Under the pieces are notes generated by a model. That model ran no database searches. It was not told where the DNA came from and saw only the letters and a program-made list of their open reading frames with translations. A stretch of 64,000 bases of DNA, taken from contig VYDH01000018.1 in the NCBI GenBank assembly GCA_009843525.1, positions 62,001 to 126,000 on the forward strand. The letters are read 5' to 3'. This DNA comes from Acidimicrobiales bacterium. GTDB taxonomy: Bacteria > Actinomycetota > Acidimicrobiia > Acidimicrobiales > Poriferisodalaceae. The position numbers and the translations under genes were made by a program. Positions 15,267 to 25,625 of this stretch are shown here, piece by piece; position 1 is the stretch's first letter, and every line of letters begins with the position of its first letter.

Positions 15267-18059
15267 ATGAGCACGAGTGCGGACGCTCTAGCGGGCCCGC
15301 CCGAGCTGGGGCGCAGCGTGCTGGTGCGGCCCGGCGATCCGGTGCCGTCGGTGTGGGCCGGCTGTGAGCGTCTGCAGGTCAGCGCTGACGGTTTCAGCGC
15401 AGAGGTAGGCCGTCGTCTGCGTGACGCATGGCTGCAGCGGACCCGCCTGGTCATCGAACTCGACGGCGATCTACCCGACCCGTCGCCGGTCTGGCATGCA
15501 CCGTGGTGGGAACTGAAACCGGGCTCGACGCTGCGATCTGAGGTGCTGACGCACTTGCTCACCGCCAATGCCGTGGATGCCCGAGGCCCCGGCCGGGCGC
15601 GCTTCGCGCCCGTCGAGACGGCGTTGCGGCTCGGCGCCGCACGAGCTGTCAGGCCGCGTGCGCGAGACATGCGCACAGGCGAGTTGGATGGACGCAACCT
15701 GTCTTCGCCCGACCTGGTTGCGGGTTCTGCAATAGACGACGGTCCGGGCGCGGGAGACGTGATCACCGATGCGGGGCCGGTGTGGTGTGACGGCGGACCG
15801 CTCGGCGCCTTCGATGCCGGCCCGATCGAACTCGCTTTGCCGGTCGTGCCCGCTGCGAATCTGGCCGTCGGCAGCCTGACGGGAGTCCGGTATCCAAGTC
15901 CGCAGGCGAACCTCGCGCCCGACCAGCACGCAGCGGTCGGTCACCTCGGGGGAGCGGCCTGCATCGTGGCGCCCGCGGGCTCGGGCAAGACGCGCGTGCT
16001 CACCGAGCGCGCCCGCTACTTGGTACGCGATGTCGGGATTGCGGCGGGCGCCGTGTGTCTCGTGGCATTCAACGTGCGTGCCCGGCGCGAGATGCAGGAG
16101 CGCACTTCGGATCTTCCTGGCATTGAAGTTCGCACCCTGAACAGCTTGGCGCTCGCCATTTGCAACGGCACGGGACCCTTCGCGCGCCCATCCCAGCATG
16201 GTCGCGTCGACGTGATCGACGAGATGGGGGTGCGTAGCCGCCTTGACGGCCTGATCAAGCGTCGCCGGCGCGCGATGACCGACCAGCTCGCGCCCTGGCT
16301 CGAGGCACTCGGCGTTTCCCGGCTGGGCTTGCGCGATCCCGCTCAGGTGGAGCGCGATTTCCAGCCCGATGTGCCCGACTTTGCAACCGTCGCGCCGCGA
16401 TTCGTCGAGGATCTGTCGGCGGACGGCGTGGTCGATTTCGACCAGCAGGTCATCCGGGCAATCGAGATCCTCCTGGCCGACCCGGCAGCCCGTGCCGCCG
16501 CACGCCGAGTCTGCGGTGTGATGCTCGTGGACGAGTTCCAGGACCTGACCCCGGCCCACCTGCTGATGATCCGGCTGTTGGCGGGCCCCCGAGCCGATGT
16601 CTTCGCAGTCGGCGACGACGACCAGACCATCTACGGCTACGCAGGCGCATCGCCTCAGTGGCTCATCGACTTCGACACGTACTTCCCCGGAGCGGCGCGC
16701 CATCACTTGAACGTGAACTACCGCTGCCCGCCGCCTGTGATCGACGCTGCCAGCAACCTGCTGTCGCACAACCAGCGACGCATCGACAAGCAGATCAGTG
16801 CGCCCCCTTCGGACAGCGACGTGCGGAGCGCGCGGGCACCCGTTGTCAAGGCCGGGCCGGAAACCGCTGCTGCGCTTCGAGAGACAGTGGCGGCTCTGGT
16901 TGACGACGGCGTCCCTCCCCGCGATATTGCGGTGCTGACGCGGGTCAATAGCACGCTGCTCGTGCCGCAGATCGTGCTGGGCGACATGGGCATGGCGGCT
17001 GACGCGCCACTGGGCAGCGGATTTCTCGAACGCACGGGCGTCGCGGGTGCGTTGGCGTGGCTCAAGCTGGCCGTGGCGTCCCGGCACGCACTGCCAAGCG
17101 GTGCGCTGTCGGATGCGGCCCGCCGGCCGCCACGCGGACTCTCACCCCGAGTCATCGAGTGGATCGGCGAGCAGCGCAGCGTCGGTGCGGTGCGTGCGCT
17201 GGCGGGCCGTCTCAGCGACGATCGCGCCGCAGCAAAGATCGACGAGTTCGCCGAAGACATCGACATGCTGCGTCAGCGCACGGCGAATGAGCGGCTCACC
17301 ACGCAGAACGTGCTCGAAGCCGTGCGAGACGAATTGGGGCTCGGCAGCAGCCTCGACACCCGGCTGGATGCGTCTCGGCGCTCGGTGGATCGCTCTGCGC
17401 ACGGCGATGATCTGCGAGCTCTCATCTCGGTGGCACATCTGCACCCCGACCCGGCCGGTTTCGCCGGATGGCTGGCAGGCCGGCTTGACGGCGGGAGTGG
17501 CACGGGCGGCGATCGTGTCCGGCTGGCAACGGTGCACCGGGTGAAGGGTCTCGAATGGCCGCACGTCATCATCTATGAGGCTTCGGCGGGCCTGATGCCG
17601 CACCGCCTCGCTCACGACGTCGAGGAAGAGCGCCGGGTCTTTCACGTCGCGCTGACGCGCTGCTCTGAGTCAGTGACCTTGGTGTGCGACGACCCCGCCT
17701 CGCCGTTCCTGGCCGAACTCGGTGAACGCGCCCCGCCGATGCCCGCTGTGTCGGAGGGCGTGCAAGCTCCAACACTCGCCGTGGGGCATGACCGTCCGGC
17801 CGAGTCGAATCGTCAGAAGCCCGAGCCTCCGACTGATCCCCAAGGCGCGGCGGTGTTTGAGGCGTTGCGCGAGTGGAGGCGGGAACGCAGCCAGGCCGAC
17901 GGCGTGCCTGCCTTCGTCGTGTTTCACGACTCGACCTTGATCGAGATAGCTCATCGCCGTCCGGCAGTGCGAGCCGAGCTGCTGCTTGTACCCGGCATCG
18001 GGCCGACAAAGCTGGAGCGCTACGGCGACGATGTCGTCGCCCTGTTGGCCCGCTTCTAG
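15267..18059 (+). CDS. UvrD/Rep-family ATP-dependent DNA helicase with C-terminal HRDC domain (UvrD2-like)
   Basis: 930-residue superfamily 1A helicase. Motif I is APAGSGKT at 235-242; motif II MLVDEFQD, motif III GDDDQTIYGYAGA, motif IV-type NYRCPPPV and motif V TVHRVKGLEWPHVIIYE follow in order. The last 60 residues (EALREWRRERSQADGVPAFVVF...VPGIGPTKLERYGDDVV) are an HRDC domain, as in mycobacterial UvrD2. The first 215 residues match no domain I recognise and make the protein much longer than UvrD2. The start GTG or ATG region has no clear ribosome site, so the N-terminus may be shorter. It overlaps the convergent Nudix gene by four bases. Confidence 0.85.
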   Translation: MSTSADALAGPPELGRSVLVRPGDPVPSVWAGCERLQVSADGFSAEVGRRLRDAWLQRTRLVIELDGDLPDPSPVWHAPWWELKPGSTLRSEVLTHLLTANAVDARGPGRARFAPVETALRLGAARAVRPRARDMRTGELDGRNLSSPDLVAGSAIDDGPGAGDVITDAGPVWCDGGPLGAFDAGPIELALPVVPAANLAVGSLTGVRYPSPQANLAPDQHAAVGHLGGAACIVAPAGSGKTRVLTERARYLVRDVGIAAGAVCLVAFNVRARREMQERTSDLPGIEVRTLNSLALAICNGTGPFARPSQHGRVDVIDEMGVRSRLDGLIKRRRRAMTDQLAPWLEALGVSRLGLRDPAQVERDFQPDVPDFATVAPRFVEDLSADGVVDFDQQVIRAIEILLADPAARAAARRVCGVMLVDEFQDLTPAHLLMIRLLAGPRADVFAVGDDDQTIYGYAGASPQWLIDFDTYFPGAARHHLNVNYRCPPPVIDAASNLLSHNQRRIDKQISAPPSDSDVRSARAPVVKAGPETAAALRETVAALVDDGVPPRDIAVLTRVNSTLLVPQIVLGDMGMAADAPLGSGFLERTGVAGALAWLKLAVASRHALPSGALSDAARRPPRGLSPRVIEWIGEQRSVGAVRALAGRLSDDRAAAKIDEFAEDIDMLRQRTANERLTTQNVLEAVRDELGLGSSLDTRLDASRRSVDRSAHGDDLRALISVAHLHPDPAGFAGWLAGRLDGGSGTGGDRVRLATVHRVKGLEWPHVIIYEASAGLMPHRLAHDVEEERRVFHVALTRCSESVTLVCDDPASPFLAELGERAPPMPAVSEGVQAPTLAVGHDRPAESNRQKPEPPTDPQGAAVFEALREWRRERSQADGVPAFVVFHDSTLIEIAHRRPAVRAELLLVPGIGPTKLERYGDDVVALLARF

Positions 18060-18718
18060 ACCGCGAGGGGACCCTGGCCGGCGAGGAATCGCTGGGCCAT
18101 CACCATCAGCACTACCCAGTATTCGGCGCCGGGCACGAAGTCGTCGAGGGTCACGTCGAGCATGACCTCGCGGGCGTCGGCATGACCGGCCGACGAGATG
18201 CCATGCACAGCGAGCGACGGAGCCCCGCCGAACAGCGCCAGCAGGTCGGCAATCGGTACATCGAGCACCGCATCGACTTCGTCGCGGGCCAGCACGTAGT
18301 CAGCCAGCGGGCGGTCATCGCGCAGCAGGTACACGCTGGTCAGCTCGCAGTTCAATCTGCCCTCGCCGCTGTCATCGGCCAGCCTGCGAACGCCGAGCGG
18401 CACGAGGTCGGTGCTGGCGGGGGACAGGCCGAGCTCTTCTTCGAGCTCCCGCACCCCATCGAGCGGTGTCTCGCCGGCGGCGAGATGCCCGGCCGCACTG
18501 ACGTCGATCAGCCCTGCAAAAGCCGCCTTGGCGCGAGAACGCTGCTGCAGCACTGCGGTCGGCACACCGTCACGCAGCGTCACGATCTGGCAGTGGAAGA
18601 CGCGGTGCCACTCACCTCGTTCGTGCACCTCGTCCCGCGGGGCGGTGCGCACGTAGCGGCCCACCTCATCGACGACATCGAGGTGTTCGACACCTGGCGC
18701 GCTGTCAGTCACCGCCAC
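18056..18718 (-). CDS. Nudix hydrolase, isopentenyl-diphosphate isomerase-like fold
   Basis: 220-residue Nudix protein. It opens with LDVVDEVGRYVRTAPRDEVHERGEWHR, a leader typical of IDI-like Nudix enzymes, and carries a good box: GHLAAGETPLDGVRELEEELGL. The GTG at 18718 is preferred because GCGGGA precedes it and the domain begins soon after; an in-frame GTG at 18763 is an alternative. The substrate is unknown. IDI-specific catalytic cysteine is not evident, so isomerase activity is not claimed. Confidence 0.75.
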   Translation of the reverse strand: MAVTDSAPGVEHLDVVDEVGRYVRTAPRDEVHERGEWHRVFHCQIVTLRDGVPTAVLQQRSRAKAAFAGLIDVSAAGHLAAGETPLDGVRELEEELGLSPASTDLVPLGVRRLADDSGEGRLNCELTSVYLLRDDRPLADYVLARDEVDAVLDVPIADLLALFGGAPSLAVHGISSAGHADAREVMLDVTLDDFVPGAEYWVVLMVMAQRFLAGQGPLAV

Positions 18719-18789
18719 ATTGTTCCCGCTGGCGCGGCCGGCAGTGTGCAATCCCGCAGGCACGAGGCCTGCGGCGGAACGTGAAGCTG

Positions 18790-19632
18790 CTACAGCAGCG
18801 CCGTGTACTTGTCGAGGATCGGCAGCACCGTGTCGGCGTCGGCCGGCGGGAGCCCGAGCACCACGCGGGTGCAGCCCGACTCCGCCAAGCTCTCCAGGAT
18901 CTCCGGCTTGGGGGGCGTGCCGAACTGGCCGAATTCGATCTCATCGGGGTCGCGGCCGGCCTCTATCGCGGACTCGCGGATCTGCTTCATCGGCACGTCG
19001 AAGTCGTAGCGACCTGAGATGGGCATCCAGCCATCGCAGAACTCGACGATGTCGGCGATGGTCTTCGGTCCGGCGGCACCGCCGAGGATGACCTTCGGGC
19101 CGCCTTCCTGCACCGGCTTCGGCCACGCCCACGACGAGTCGAAGTTCACCCAATCGCCGTGGAACTCGGCCTCGTCATTGGTCCACAGCTCGCGCACCGC
19201 CAGCATCATCTCGCGGGTGATCGCGCGCCGGTCGGTGTACTTCACGCCGTGGTTCCGCAACTCTTCCTTGTTCCAGCCGTAGCCGATGCCCAGGATGAAC
19301 CGGCCGTTCGAGATCCGGTCCACTGTGGCGGCTTCCTTGGCCAGCCAGATCGGGTCGCGCTGCGCCACGAGCGTGATGCCGGTGCCGAGCATGATGTTCT
19401 CGGTGACCGCTGCGGCGGCGCCCAGCGACACGAACTGATCGTGAGTGCGCCAGTACTCCTCGGGCAGCGGCGGCGCGCCCTCGTTGCCGCCCCAAGGCGT
19501 TTCGCGGCTCGTGGGAATGTGGCTGTGCTCGGGGAACCACAGCGACTCAAAGCCCCGTTCTTCAACAGCCTTCGCCAACTCGACGGGCCCGATGGCCTTG
19601 TCGGTGGGGAACATCATTACGCCGATCTTCAC
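18790..19632 (-). CDS. LLM class F420-dependent oxidoreductase
   Basis: 280-residue luciferase-like monooxygenase-family protein of the F420-dependent TIM-barrel type common in actinobacteria. It shows MKIGVMMFPTD, WFPEHSHIPTS, the FILGIGYGWNKEE segment, and GGAAGPKTIADIVEFCDGWMP. The start is a GTG at 19632 with a strong AGGAGGA seven bases before it; a longer frame to 19821 has no signal. It is divergent from the ferredoxin gene over 233 bases. The substrate is unknown. Confidence 0.85.
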   Translation of the reverse strand: MKIGVMMFPTDKAIGPVELAKAVEERGFESLWFPEHSHIPTSRETPWGGNEGAPPLPEEYWRTHDQFVSLGAAAAVTENIMLGTGITLVAQRDPIWLAKEAATVDRISNGRFILGIGYGWNKEELRNHGVKYTDRRAITREMMLAVRELWTNDEAEFHGDWVNFDSSWAWPKPVQEGGPKVILGGAAGPKTIADIVEFCDGWMPISGRYDFDVPMKQIRESAIEAGRDPDEIEFGQFGTPPKPEILESLAESGCTRVVLGLPPADADTVLPILDKYTALL

Positions 19633-19865
19633 AGTGGTCCTCCTGGTAGGTGGGGCAGCGCTTGCGCATTGGCCGGTCGCGGCCGCCGCTGAGAGTAACG
19701 GGCAGGAGTCGCCGCTGCCCGACTGCTGGGAGGTGCAGGCGCGGGCCGGAGCGGTGCCGTTCCTGCGGCGACGTGGCGTAGCGTTGCGCTGACGCATCGG
19801 GAGCAAGCGTTCGGCTCGCAAGAATGGGAGCCGGCAGCTGGGATGCCTGACGAGCTGGAGGCACA

Positions 19866-20057
19866 GTGAAGATCACCATCGACGTCGACAAGTGCATCGG
19901 CAGCGGTTCGTGCGAGATGATCGCTCCGGGCATCTTCGAGGTGGGCAACGACGGTCTCGTACAGCTCCTCGAAGACAGCCCGAGCGCCGAGCACCACGGC
20001 GCGGTGCGGACGGCGGCCGCAAGCTGCCCAACTCAGGTCATCGCTGTCGACGACTGA
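19866..20057 (+). CDS. [3Fe-4S] ferredoxin
   Basis: 63-residue electron carrier with three cysteines only (C10, C16, C54-P), in C-x5-C ... C-P spacing. That is the [3Fe-4S] type that in actinobacteria usually feeds cytochrome P450s. No P450 or ferredoxin reductase gene lies in the window. The GTG start follows GGAGG. A nine-codon reading frame from the ATG at 19843 ends across the GTG (GTGA overlap) and may couple translation. Confidence 0.9.
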   Translation: MKITIDVDKCIGSGSCEMIAPGIFEVGNDGLVQLLEDSPSAEHHGAVRTAAASCPTQVIAVDD

Positions 20058-20133
20058 GCCCAGCCGGCCCGGGCCACTCGACAACCCGCCGGTACGCTCG
20101 GAATCGAGGGCTGGGCGGTCAGCTCTTCAGACT

Positions 20134-20207
20134 CGGGAAGTGGCGCAGCCTGGTAGCGCACCTGCTTTGGGAGCAGGGGGTCGTGGGTTCAAATCCCGCC
20201 TTCCCGA
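20134..20207 (+). tRNA. tRNA-Pro(TGG)
   Basis: Cloverleaf with acceptor CGGGAAG/CTTCCCG, D arm GCGC/GCGC, anticodon stem CCTGC/GCAGG with loop TTTGGGA (anticodon TGG), and T arm GTGGG TTCAAAT CCCGC. CCA is not encoded. Confidence 0.95.
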
Positions 20208-20216
20208 CTGCCTCGT

Positions 20217-20245
20217 GCGAGCGAGCAAGCTTCGCCCTCGCTCGC
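20217..20245 (+). terminator. Strong hairpin after tRNA-Pro
   Basis: GCGAGCGAG (20217-20225) and CTCGCTCGC (20237-20245) form a perfect 9-bp stem ten bases past the tRNA. No T run follows. It also lies upstream of the phosphatase gene. Confidence 0.5.
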
Positions 20246-20280
20246 AGCTACAGAAGTCAGCGACGATCGAGGAAGTAGCG

Positions 20281-20850
20281 GTGGACACGAGCAATCGAGA
20301 CAGCCGACCGCCCTTGCCGATCAACACCTACTGGGTTGTTCCCGGCCGGTTCGCGGCGGGTGAGTATCCCGGTGCGCTGAACCGGAGTGAAGCTGCCTAC
20401 AAGTTGAGAATGCTGCTGAACGCGGGAGTCGGCCGATTCATCGACTTGACCGAGTCCAACGAGGGTTTGCTGCCGTATGCCGGAACAGGTGCTGACGAGG
20501 CCAGGCAGCTCGGTACGGCGTTCGAGCATGTTCGCCATTCCGTTGTCGACTTGCACGTGCCGGAGAGCCCTCTCAAGACGGCGGCGATCCTCGATGACAT
20601 TGACGGAGCGATGGCTGACGGCAAGACCGTCTATGTGCATTGCTGGGGCGGTGTCGGCCGAACGGGCACGGTGGTCGGCTGCTGGCTAGTGCGTCATGGC
20701 AGGACCGGAGACGAGGCACTGGACCAGATTGCGAAATGGTGGGAAGGCATGGAAAAGCGCTACCGCACGCCACGTTCACCGGAAATGCCGGGCCAGCGCG
20801 AATACGTGCGCAATTGGAGCGAACCCGGCTCGGATACGCCGCGTGGGTGA
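20281..20850 (+). CDS. Dual-specificity / tyrosine phosphatase-like protein
   Basis: 189-residue cysteine phosphatase. The signature loop is HC121WGGVGR127TG, with the CX5R catalytic pair, preceded by YVH; D90 in VVDLHVPES is a candidate general acid. The fold suits phosphotyrosine, phosphoserine or other phosphomonoesters; the substrate is not known. The GTG at 20281 has GAGGAAG upstream; in-frame frames reaching back into tRNA-Pro are not real. Its last eight bases overlap the start of the ADP-ribosylglycohydrolase remnant, so the two are translationally coupled. Phosphatases of this type are often paired with that family. Confidence 0.8.
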   Translation: MDTSNRDSRPPLPINTYWVVPGRFAAGEYPGALNRSEAAYKLRMLLNAGVGRFIDLTESNEGLLPYAGTGADEARQLGTAFEHVRHSVVDLHVPESPLKTAAILDDIDGAMADGKTVYVHCWGGVGRTGTVVGCWLVRHGRTGDEALDQIAKWWEGMEKRYRTPRSPEMPGQREYVRNWSEPGSDTPRG

Positions 20851-21226
20851 GGTCGCCACGCGGGACCGCTTCCGGGGCTGCCTGCTAGGTCTGGCAGCGG
20901 GCGATGCACTGGGCACCACGCTGGAGTTCAAACCGCCGGGCTCGTTCGAGCCCATGGACGACATGGTCGGCGGCGGACCGTTCGGCCTCCAGCCTGGTCA
21001 ATGGACCGACGACACCTCGATGGCACTGTGCCTGGCCACGAGCCTGCTGGAGTGCAACGGGTTTGATCCCACCGACACCACTGGCGCTATCTATGGCCAG
21101 ATCGCTGGTGCCTACTACGGAGCCGAGGCGATCCCAGCATCATGGCGAGACAAACTCGCGATGGCAGATGAGATCATCTCGCTGGCTGATCGCCTGCACG
21201 ACCACGCTGCCTCTTCAGCCGGCTGA
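20843..21226 (+). pseudogene. ADP-ribosylglycohydrolase (DraG-like) with large internal in-frame deletion
   Basis: Intact members of this family are about 300 residues and remove ADP-ribose from proteins or DNA. This frame has 127. The start is normal ([24 protein letters not shown] with the first metal-binding T55-D56-D57) and runs to CNGFDPTD, the point where family members continue into DQM-RY. It then jumps directly to [15 protein letters not shown], which belongs near the family C-terminus (DADTTGA), and finishes normally. About 170 residues of helical core are missing, without a frameshift. It is either a remnant or a miniature protein. The GTG start overlaps the phosphatase gene by eight bases. 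Confidence 0.75.
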
Positions 21227-21249
21227 GGCCGGGTCGGGGGGTCCGGTCC

Positions 21250-22485
21250 TCATGGCGGTGGGGCTCGGGATGCTGTTTCGGGGTCGCCCGCTGGTTCGTC
21301 CGGGGGTTGCAGCCGGAATCGGCCAGGGCGAGTGCGGTGGGGTTCGACGGTGAAGCCGTCTTGGTGAATCTTCTCGTGACAGCCGTGGCAGACGAGCACG
21401 AGGTTGGCGTAGTCGGTCGGACCGCCGCGGTGCCAGAAGTCGATGTGGTGCGATCGGCAGTGGTCGGGGTGAGTCCCGCAGCCGATGCAGCCTTCGTCGC
21501 GCAACGCCAAGGCCATGCGTTGGAGTTCGGTGGCGGTGCGGCGGCTGCGGCCCATGCGCAGGTCGCCGGTGGCGTCATCGAAGATGGCGGGCAGGATCTG
21601 CGCGTCGACGGCGATGCGGGCGATCTCGCTGATAGGGATCGGAGTGCCGTCGGCGAATCGGGTGTCGGCGAGCCGGTGGTTCACCATGTCGTAATCGGCG
21701 AACACCAGCAGCGAGGTGCCCGTAGGCCGTTGCGCGTCGGGCTCGCAGATGAGCTTGGCGATCGCGTCAGCGGTGCGTTGAACCGGCGTGGGCCGCGACT
21801 CGGGGTCCTCGTGGTGGTACAGCTGCCGCTCTGTCGCGGCAATCACCGACGCCAGCCGGGCGCCGGTGACCGGGTCGAACTGGCCGTTGATGACCACCAT
21901 GCCGTTGTCGCGGCTGGTGAACACCCGCGCCGAACGCTGTTGGCGCTGCCGCTCCAGCAGCGACGCGCCATCGTTACGGCTCACCTCGGCCACATGACGC
22001 GCAACAGTGCGCCGGAACTCGTCGTGGCCCTCGTGCTGGGCTCGCTCGGCCAGAAACACGTCGTCGACAGGGGCGTCGCCAGCGGCACGCGCGATCAGCT
22101 GCGCGTGGCCCGCAGGAACCCGGCCGTCCGCGAGCGCCTCACGTGTCGCATCCAATTCACCCATAGCGACAGCCGCCTTGACGTCGCTGCGCACAGCCCG
22201 CCCAGACACCGACAGAGTCTCCTTCGCGGTGTGCTCGGCATTGGCATTGCCGCGGCGGCGAGCGAGCTCGCCCAGCACGTCAGCCTTCATTGCCGCCAGC
22301 CGGGACTCAGCCCGCCCGATCTCGCCCAACCGCGAACGCAGCCCCGCATCGCAAAGACCCGACACGTCCACCCCGTCGACACGCACCACGACAGCCGGGG
22401 TGATTGCCGCTCGCCAACCGCTGTCGTGTGGGCCTTCGCCGGAACTGCTGTCCCCGCCGGTTGATCTGCCACCGTGTCTGAACAT
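21250..22485 (-). CDS. DUF222 / 13E12-repeat family HNH endonuclease
   Basis: 411-residue protein typical of actinobacterial accessory regions. The long helical DUF222 part (RLAAMKADVLGELARRRGNA to DDATGDLRMGRSRR) is followed by a C-terminal HNH nuclease: C-x2-C in GCIGCG, SHHIDFWHRGGPTDYANLVLVC, and CHEKIHQDGF. The family is often repeated within genomes and sometimes mobile; its target is unknown. The ATG at 22485 is chosen because TACGTT lies 7 bases upstream (leaderless type); a GTG at 22518 is an alternative. Confidence 0.85.
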   Translation of the reverse strand: MFRHGGRSTGGDSSSGEGPHDSGWRAAITPAVVVRVDGVDVSGLCDAGLRSRLGEIGRAESRLAAMKADVLGELARRRGNANAEHTAKETLSVSGRAVRSDVKAAVAMGELDATREALADGRVPAGHAQLIARAAGDAPVDDVFLAERAQHEGHDEFRRTVARHVAEVSRNDGASLLERQRQQRSARVFTSRDNGMVVINGQFDPVTGARLASVIAATERQLYHHEDPESRPTPVQRTADAIAKLICEPDAQRPTGTSLLVFADYDMVNHRLADTRFADGTPIPISEIARIAVDAQILPAIFDDATGDLRMGRSRRTATELQRMALALRDEGCIGCGTHPDHCRSHHIDFWHRGGPTDYANLVLVCHGCHEKIHQDGFTVEPHRTRPGRFRLQPPDEPAGDPETASRAPPP

Positions 22486-22492
22486 CGATACA

Positions 22493-22498
22493 AACGTA
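22493..22498 (-). promoter_or_regulatory. Putative -10 box for leaderless DUF222 HNH gene
   Basis: TACGTT on the minus strand, 7 bases before the ATG at 22485. Confidence 0.4.
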
Positions 22499-22618
22499 TG
22501 TGGGGGCTGTGACACCAATGACCTGCCCGCGCCGTCAAGCCGCCCACTTCGTCAGCCCGAATCGCCTCAAGGCGGTCATGCCACCTCCAGTACGGTGCGG
22601 GCCCGAATGGAGGCGGGG

Positions 22619-23347
22619 ATGTCCACGCGAGGAACGGCACCCAACTCGACGGGCGATGAAGCTGCGAGTTCGTGTCCGAGATGTGGTTCTGCGATGGTGC
22701 TGCGGACCGCTAAGCGGGGCGAGAATGCCGGGAACCAGTTCTGGGGCTGTTCGACGTTCCCCAAGTGCCGCGCCATCGTGGTGGCCGAAGCACCCGCGAC
22801 CGCGGTGGTGCCGGCCGCTGCCGAGGCGATCCAGGCATGTCCATTCAGCAGTCCGCCGCCGGCACCGCAGAAGGGGCTGCTGCGCAAAGCTGCCGCGGCA
22901 ATAGACGGCGTCTGGCGTTGGAGCCTCGAAGCGGACGAACCTGACGCGAGGGACCGCTGGAAGCCCAAGCATCGAAAGCAGGTGCTCGACTACCTGCACA
23001 CCCGCGACGGTGAACGCTGCGGGCTGTGCGGCGGCAAGATGAAGCTCAAGGGTGCGCAGGTAGAGCATGTGGTGCCAAAACGATTCGCAGTGTTCGAACT
23101 CACCGCCGACGGCGAAGCGCGCCAAGGGACGTACTACACAAGCGTGCTGCACGGCATGGAGAACCTCCAAGCCGCCCACCCGAGGTGCAACAAGTACAAG
23201 GGCAACACACCCGACATCCGCAGATGGCGACACCCGAGCATGCCCCGACTCGTCGTCGCTAAGGCCAACGATGACCGGGTGCTCGTGCTGCCGCCAGCGA
23301 CAGCTTGTAGGCACGACATCGCCACCCACGACGACTACGCGGTCTAG
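22619..23347 (+). CDS. HNH endonuclease with N-terminal topoisomerase-type zinc finger
   Basis: 242-residue protein. The N-terminus has a C4 zinc ribbon (C19, C22, C44, C50 in CPRCGSAMVLR...GCSTFPKC) as in the C-terminal repeats of topoisomerase I and in restriction-like proteins. After a variable linker comes an HNH domain: CGLCGGKMKLKGAQVEHVVPKR, then ENLQAAHPRCNKYKGN. The ATG at 22619 follows GGAGGCGGGG; an ATG at 22607 is in the same frame. It is divergent from the DUF222 nuclease. A DNA-modifying or defence role is plausible but not shown. Confidence 0.75.
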   Translation: MSTRGTAPNSTGDEAASSCPRCGSAMVLRTAKRGENAGNQFWGCSTFPKCRAIVVAEAPATAVVPAAAEAIQACPFSSPPPAPQKGLLRKAAAAIDGVWRWSLEADEPDARDRWKPKHRKQVLDYLHTRDGERCGLCGGKMKLKGAQVEHVVPKRFAVFELTADGEARQGTYYTSVLHGMENLQAAHPRCNKYKGNTPDIRRWRHPSMPRLVVAKANDDRVLVLPPATACRHDIATHDDYAV

Positions 23348-23449
23348 CCCGTCTAAGACCTCGTCCTCGCAGGCTCGAACTGTCGCGTCATGCGCAGCGG
23401 GGGTCTCGGCGAGCCGCGCAGTGTGGAGAAGAACGGGCCGGTATCGGGC

Positions 23450-24946
<1,497 letters not shown>

Positions 24947-25083
24947 GGGAGTCCTCCTTGCCGGCAGCGCTCAGTATTGGGCGAGCGTGCTGAATGTCCA
25001 TCTCCAATAAGCCCTGATTTTCGCAGCCTTGCAGGGTGAGCGGGAACGCTTGGCCGGCGGTATCGCGGTCAGCGGGCCGTGGC

Positions 25084-25089
25084 TAGAGT
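25084..25089 (+). promoter_or_regulatory. Putative -10 box for VOC-SDR operon
   Basis: TAGAGT, 8 bases before the ATG at 25098, with no ribosome site between. Confidence 0.35.
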
Positions 25090-25097
25090 CCGCGCCC

Positions 25098-25622
25098 ATG
25101 AGTGATGTGAATCCCATCCCTGCAGACCGGCCATTCGTCGTGCCCTACATGACCATCGGGGCTCGCACCGACGGATCGCCGGGCGGCGCTGCCGACGCCA
25201 TCGAGTGGTACGCGGCAGCCTTCGGCGCCCAGGAGACCAACCGCCAGATGGCGCCGGGAGGCAACAAGGTGATGCACGCCGAGTTGGTGCTCGGCGACGG
25301 CTTGCTATTCCTAGCTGACGACTTCCCCGAGTGGGGCGGTGAAGCATCTGCGCCTTCCGCGCTGAGTGGCTCGACCGTCACGCTGCACCGTTATGTCGCC
25401 GACTGTGACGCGACTATCGAGAAGGCGGTGACGATGGGCGCGGAAGTGCTCATGCCGCCCGAGGACATGTTCTGGGGAGACCGCTTCGGCAGCATTCGCG
25501 ACCCATTCGGGCATAAGTGGTCTATAGCGACCCATATGCGAGATGTGAGCCCAGAGGACATGGAAGCCGCAGCAGCGGCGATGTTCGCCGAGGGACCGGA
25601 CCAAGAACAATCAGGGGGTTGA
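25098..25622 (+). CDS. VOC (glyoxalase/bleomycin resistance) family protein, PhnB-like
   Basis: 174-residue vicinal-oxygen-chelate protein. It shows PYMTIGARTD, AIEWYAAAFGAQE, VMHAELVLGDGLLFLADD and the final DRFGSIRDPFGHKWSIATH, the usual PhnB-like framework. The reaction is unknown. The SDR gene follows after three bases, so they form one operon. The start appears leaderless. Confidence 0.8.
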   Translation: MSDVNPIPADRPFVVPYMTIGARTDGSPGGAADAIEWYAAAFGAQETNRQMAPGGNKVMHAELVLGDGLLFLADDFPEWGGEASAPSALSGSTVTLHRYVADCDATIEKAVTMGAEVLMPPEDMFWGDRFGSIRDPFGHKWSIATHMRDVSPEDMEAAAAAMFAEGPDQEQSGG

Positions 25623-25625
25623 GCT

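Noticed and set aside
15471..17087. Long antisense open frame of over 500 codons inside the helicase gene.
   Set aside because: It mirrors the helicase codons in GC-rich sequence and has no recognisable domain; the same holds for similar frames opposite ald (5280-6449) and mrdA (36924-38585).
20140..20280. Extension of the phosphatase gene back into tRNA-Pro.
   Set aside because: The frame is open only by chance through the tRNA; GTG at 20281 has a proper ribosome site.
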